NCBI GenBank assembly: GCA_021323915.1
Contig: JAJPKB010000640.1
Location: forward strand, 1-45,483
Direction: 5' to 3'
DNA: 45,483 bases
Origin: Chloroflexota bacterium
GTDB lineage: Bacteria; Chloroflexota; UBA6077; FW602-bin22; CADDYW01
In this document: one piece after another, positions 44,058-45,483 of the stretch
How the letters are laid out: each line of letters begins with the position of its first letter
Position numbering within the stretch: position 1 is the stretch's first letter
The notes under the pieces: model-generated
Told to the model about the DNA's origin: nothing
What the model saw: the letters and a program-made list of their open reading frames with translations, nothing else
Databases searched by the model: none
Translations under genes and position numbers: made by a program

Positions 44058-45248
44058 ATGGCGACGCGGAAAAAGGCGAAGGGCCATCACTCCCCGGGCG
44101 AGGGCTCGATCACCCAGCGCAAGGATGGACTGTACGTCGGCCGCCTGTATCTTGGCAAAGACGTCCAGACCGGGAAGGTCAAGCGCTGGCAGAAAACATC
44201 GATGGAGCGGTGGGTCGTCGAAGAGGCCCTGGCCAAGGCGGTCAAAGACCATCGGCGCGGCCGTCAGGTGGGACATGATCAGCAGACCCTCGCCGAGTTT
44301 CTCGACGACTGGCTGGAGACGGCGATCAAGGGGAAGCCGGCCAAGACCTATAGCTCGTACAAACAGATGGTCATCACCCACATCAAACCGGCTCTCGGCG
44401 ATCTTACCCTCGCCGAGCTCACCCCGCAGCACGTTGCTCAGATGCTTGCTCAGATGCGCTGCCATGATCGGAAGGGCAAGCCGACCGATCGTCCGGCCAG
44501 CGCCCGGACGAAACAATACGCCCGGGCAATTCTCCGCTCGGCCCTGAACCGCGCCGTCCGCTGGGAGATCTTAGACCGCAACGCCGCCGAGCTCAGCGAT
44601 CCTCCCCACGTGGACAAAACCCCGGTTGTGCCGCTTACCCCCGAGAGTGCGCTCACGCTCCTTGCTGTCATCCGCGGCCATCCGCTCGAAGCACTCTACT
44701 CGGTCGCTCTGGCGATTGGTCTCCGTCAGGGCGAGGCGCTTGGCCTGCGGTGGGACGACGTCGACCTCGAGGCCGCGCAGCTCCGGACAATGGTCTCCCT
44801 GGAGCGGGTCGACGGGACGTTTCGCTTGAAGGACCTGAAGAATCACCGCCGGGGCCGCGTGATCGCCTTGCCGCGGTTTGCTGTCGCCGCCCTCCGGGAG
44901 CGTCTGCGCATTCAGAAAGAAGAGCGCGTCCGGGCGGCCTGGGAATGGAAGGGCAACGCGCTCAATCTCGTCTTCACCACCAGCATCGGCACGCCCCTGG
45001 ATCGACACAACGTCTCCCACCAGTGGGAGCGCTTTCTCGCCCGCGCAAAGCTTCCCCATGCGCGCTTCTACGATCTGCGCCACACGTGTGCCAGCCTCTT
45101 GCTCGCCCAGGGGGTGCCTCTCAAGGTCGTCTCGGAGATCCTCGGCCACTCGACGATCACCCTCACCGCCGACACCTACAGTCACCTCGGCCCGGCCCAG
45201 TACCGCGACGCCGCCGATCGGATGGACTCCGTGCTGGGGCATGGCTAA
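44058..45248 (+). CDS. int: Tyrosine site-specific integrase (396 aa)
   Basis: Three domains: arm-binding/AP2-like N-terminus (EGSITQRKDGLYVGRLYLGK), core-binding (about 75-170), catalytic C-terminus with R223 (GLRQGEALGLRW), K258/K261 region, R341-H342 (YDLRHTCASLLL), H364 (LGHSTITLTADTY) and Y374 nucleophile. The first His of box II is Tyr (Y338). It ends 100 bp from attR, in the tRNA-Lys. Integrates by recombining the 87-bp tRNA segment. Confidence 0.95.
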   Translation: MATRKKAKGHHSPGEGSITQRKDGLYVGRLYLGKDVQTGKVKRWQKTSMERWVVEEALAKAVKDHRRGRQVGHDQQTLAEFLDDWLETAIKGKPAKTYSSYKQMVITHIKPALGDLTLAELTPQHVAQMLAQMRCHDRKGKPTDRPASARTKQYARAILRSALNRAVRWEILDRNAAELSDPPHVDKTPVVPLTPESALTLLAVIRGHPLEALYSVALAIGLRQGEALGLRWDDVDLEAAQLRTMVSLERVDGTFRLKDLKNHRRGRVIALPRFAVAALRERLRIQKEERVRAAWEWKGNALNLVFTTSIGTPLDRHNVSHQWERFLARAKLPHARFYDLRHTCASLLLAQGVPLKVVSEILGHSTITLTADTYSHLGPAQYRDAADRMDSVLGHG

Positions 45249-45296
45249 CGTCGATTCCGTCCCCTACGCCCGGGGCGCGCCGAGTCTTTTTCACGC

Positions 45297-45320
45297 GATT
45301 GGTGCACCGATTGGTGCACC
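45297..45320. promoter_or_regulatory. Tandem integrase arm-type sites, right end
   Basis: Two direct copies of GATTGGTGCACC (45297-45308, 45309-45320), identical to the motif at 197-208 next to attL. They lie 29 bp from the attR core. The half GGTGCACC is itself palindromic. Confidence 0.65.
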
Positions 45321-45348
45321 ATGACCCCCTGATTTCCGAGGCACCCGA

Positions 45349-45435
45349 GGCCGAAAAAGAGGACGCCCACCGGAGTGGGCGTCCTGGGTAGGCCGTGCAG
45401 GGCTCGAACCTGCGACACCCTGATTAAAAGTCAGG
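45349..45435. repeat. attR: attR: 87-bp direct repeat
   Basis: Perfect copy of 1-87. It covers the tRNA terminator and the 3' part of the intact tRNA-Lys up to the anticodon stem. After 45435 the tRNA 5' half continues, so insertion preserved a functional gene on this side. Confidence 0.95.
45354..45384 (-). terminator. tRNA-Lys terminator
   Basis: GGACGCCCAC-loop-GTGGGCGTCC hairpin (45361-45384) followed on the minus strand by UCUUUUU (to 45354), five bases past the tRNA 3' end. It is part of the att repeat, so the phage carries a copy. Confidence 0.9.
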
Positions 45436-45461
45436 TGCTCTGCCAACTGAGCTAACGGCCC
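45389..45461 (-). tRNA. tRNA-Lys (UUU)
   Basis: 73 bases folding to a complete cloverleaf: acceptor GGGCCGT/ACGGCCT with a G1-U72 wobble, D-arm GCTC/GAGC, anticodon arm CCTGA-CTTTTAA-TCAGG (anticodon UUU), T-arm GCAGG/CCTGC with TTCGAGC. The 3' CCA is not encoded. It is the integration target. Confidence 0.95.
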
Positions 45462-45483
45462 CTACCATTGTAATCGGTTCTGA

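Noticed and set aside
44571-45242. Minus-strand frame inside the integrase gene
   Set aside because: No ribosome site or recognisable domain, and the integrase frame is complete with all catalytic residues.
42474-45248. Toxin-antitoxin reading of XRE plus downstream gene
   Set aside because: The downstream protein has the HELGH ImmA/IrrE signature and phage-switch context, which explains the pair better than a COG2856-type toxin.

Overview
This window is a complete, apparently intact temperate siphovirus-type prophage of about 45.3 kb, bounded by an 87-bp perfect direct repeat (1-87 and 45349-45435). The repeat is the 3' half of a tRNA-Lys(UUU) gene plus its terminator. The intact tRNA-Lys survives at the right end (45389-45461, minus strand) and the left copy is a displaced 3' fragment. 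The host is most likely a high-GC Chloroflexota bacterium. The clues are two prophage lipoproteins with long Thr/Pro/Ala (TPTATPT-like) linkers typical of that phylum, textbook TTGACA/TATAAT promoters, and Shine-Dalgarno-led genes with frequent GTG/TTG starts. This host call is an inference, not a database result.

Layout. (1) Left end, 88-560: paired integrase arm-type repeats and a divergent excisionase-like gene. (2) 556-3965, plus strand: an operon with a SWIM zinc-finger protein, a zinc-ribbon protein ending in an SSB-like tip, a putative single-strand annealing protein and coupled small genes; then an XRE regulator on a consensus promoter with a palindromic operator, a decayed ImmA/IrrE-like remnant and two tiny basic proteins. 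(3) 4045-33906, minus strand: the late region. From its right (upstream) end it runs Com-like zinc protein, sigma-region-4-like late regulator, Xer-like recombinase, terminase small and large subunits, portal, minor head protein, XkdF-like protease, His-rich scaffold-like protein, major capsid, connectors, neck/tail-completion proteins, a LamG fibre with 18-residue repeats, tail tube, tail-assembly chaperones G and G-T (-1 frameshift), tape measure, baseplate/fibre genes, phospholipase-D-like protein, lipoprotein, GH-like TIM-barrel protein, fibre and putative holin, ending at a strong terminator near 4000. (4) 34277-42341, minus strand: early/replication region with small DNA-binding proteins, a lambda-O-like initiator that carries 22-bp iterons inside its own gene, a very large ParB-family protein, an ASCH protein and many small zinc or hypothetical proteins. 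(5) 42474-45248, plus strand: lysogeny module with a CI-like XRE repressor, ImmA/IrrE protease, lipoprotein and tyrosine integrase next to attR.

How it works together. The repressor/early switch near 42341-42474 has a strong leftward promoter flanked by repeated TCAC-N5-GTGA sites. Early leftward transcription would give the replication genes and reach a terminator at about 33980, beyond which the late region presumably depends on antitermination or the sigma-like regulator. The left plus-strand operon appears to be a separately controlled recombination module. Nearly all late genes overlap by ATGA, GTGA or TGATG, implying translational coupling.

The items most worth a second look are the lambda-ori-like iteron array inside the initiator gene, whose 22-bp period also shifts reading frame; the A-AAG-GGC programmed frameshift; SSB C-terminal-tip mimicry in a non-SSB protein; a LuxR-type DNA-binding domain inside the head-tail genes; the 24 uninterrupted 11-residue repeats in the tape measure; and the ParB-ASCH pair. 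No stretch over 300 bases lacks a gene. The larger gaps (88-242, 450-624, 2415-2650, 33907-34109, 39412-39532, 42342-42473, 45249-45388) hold regulatory or attachment sites.
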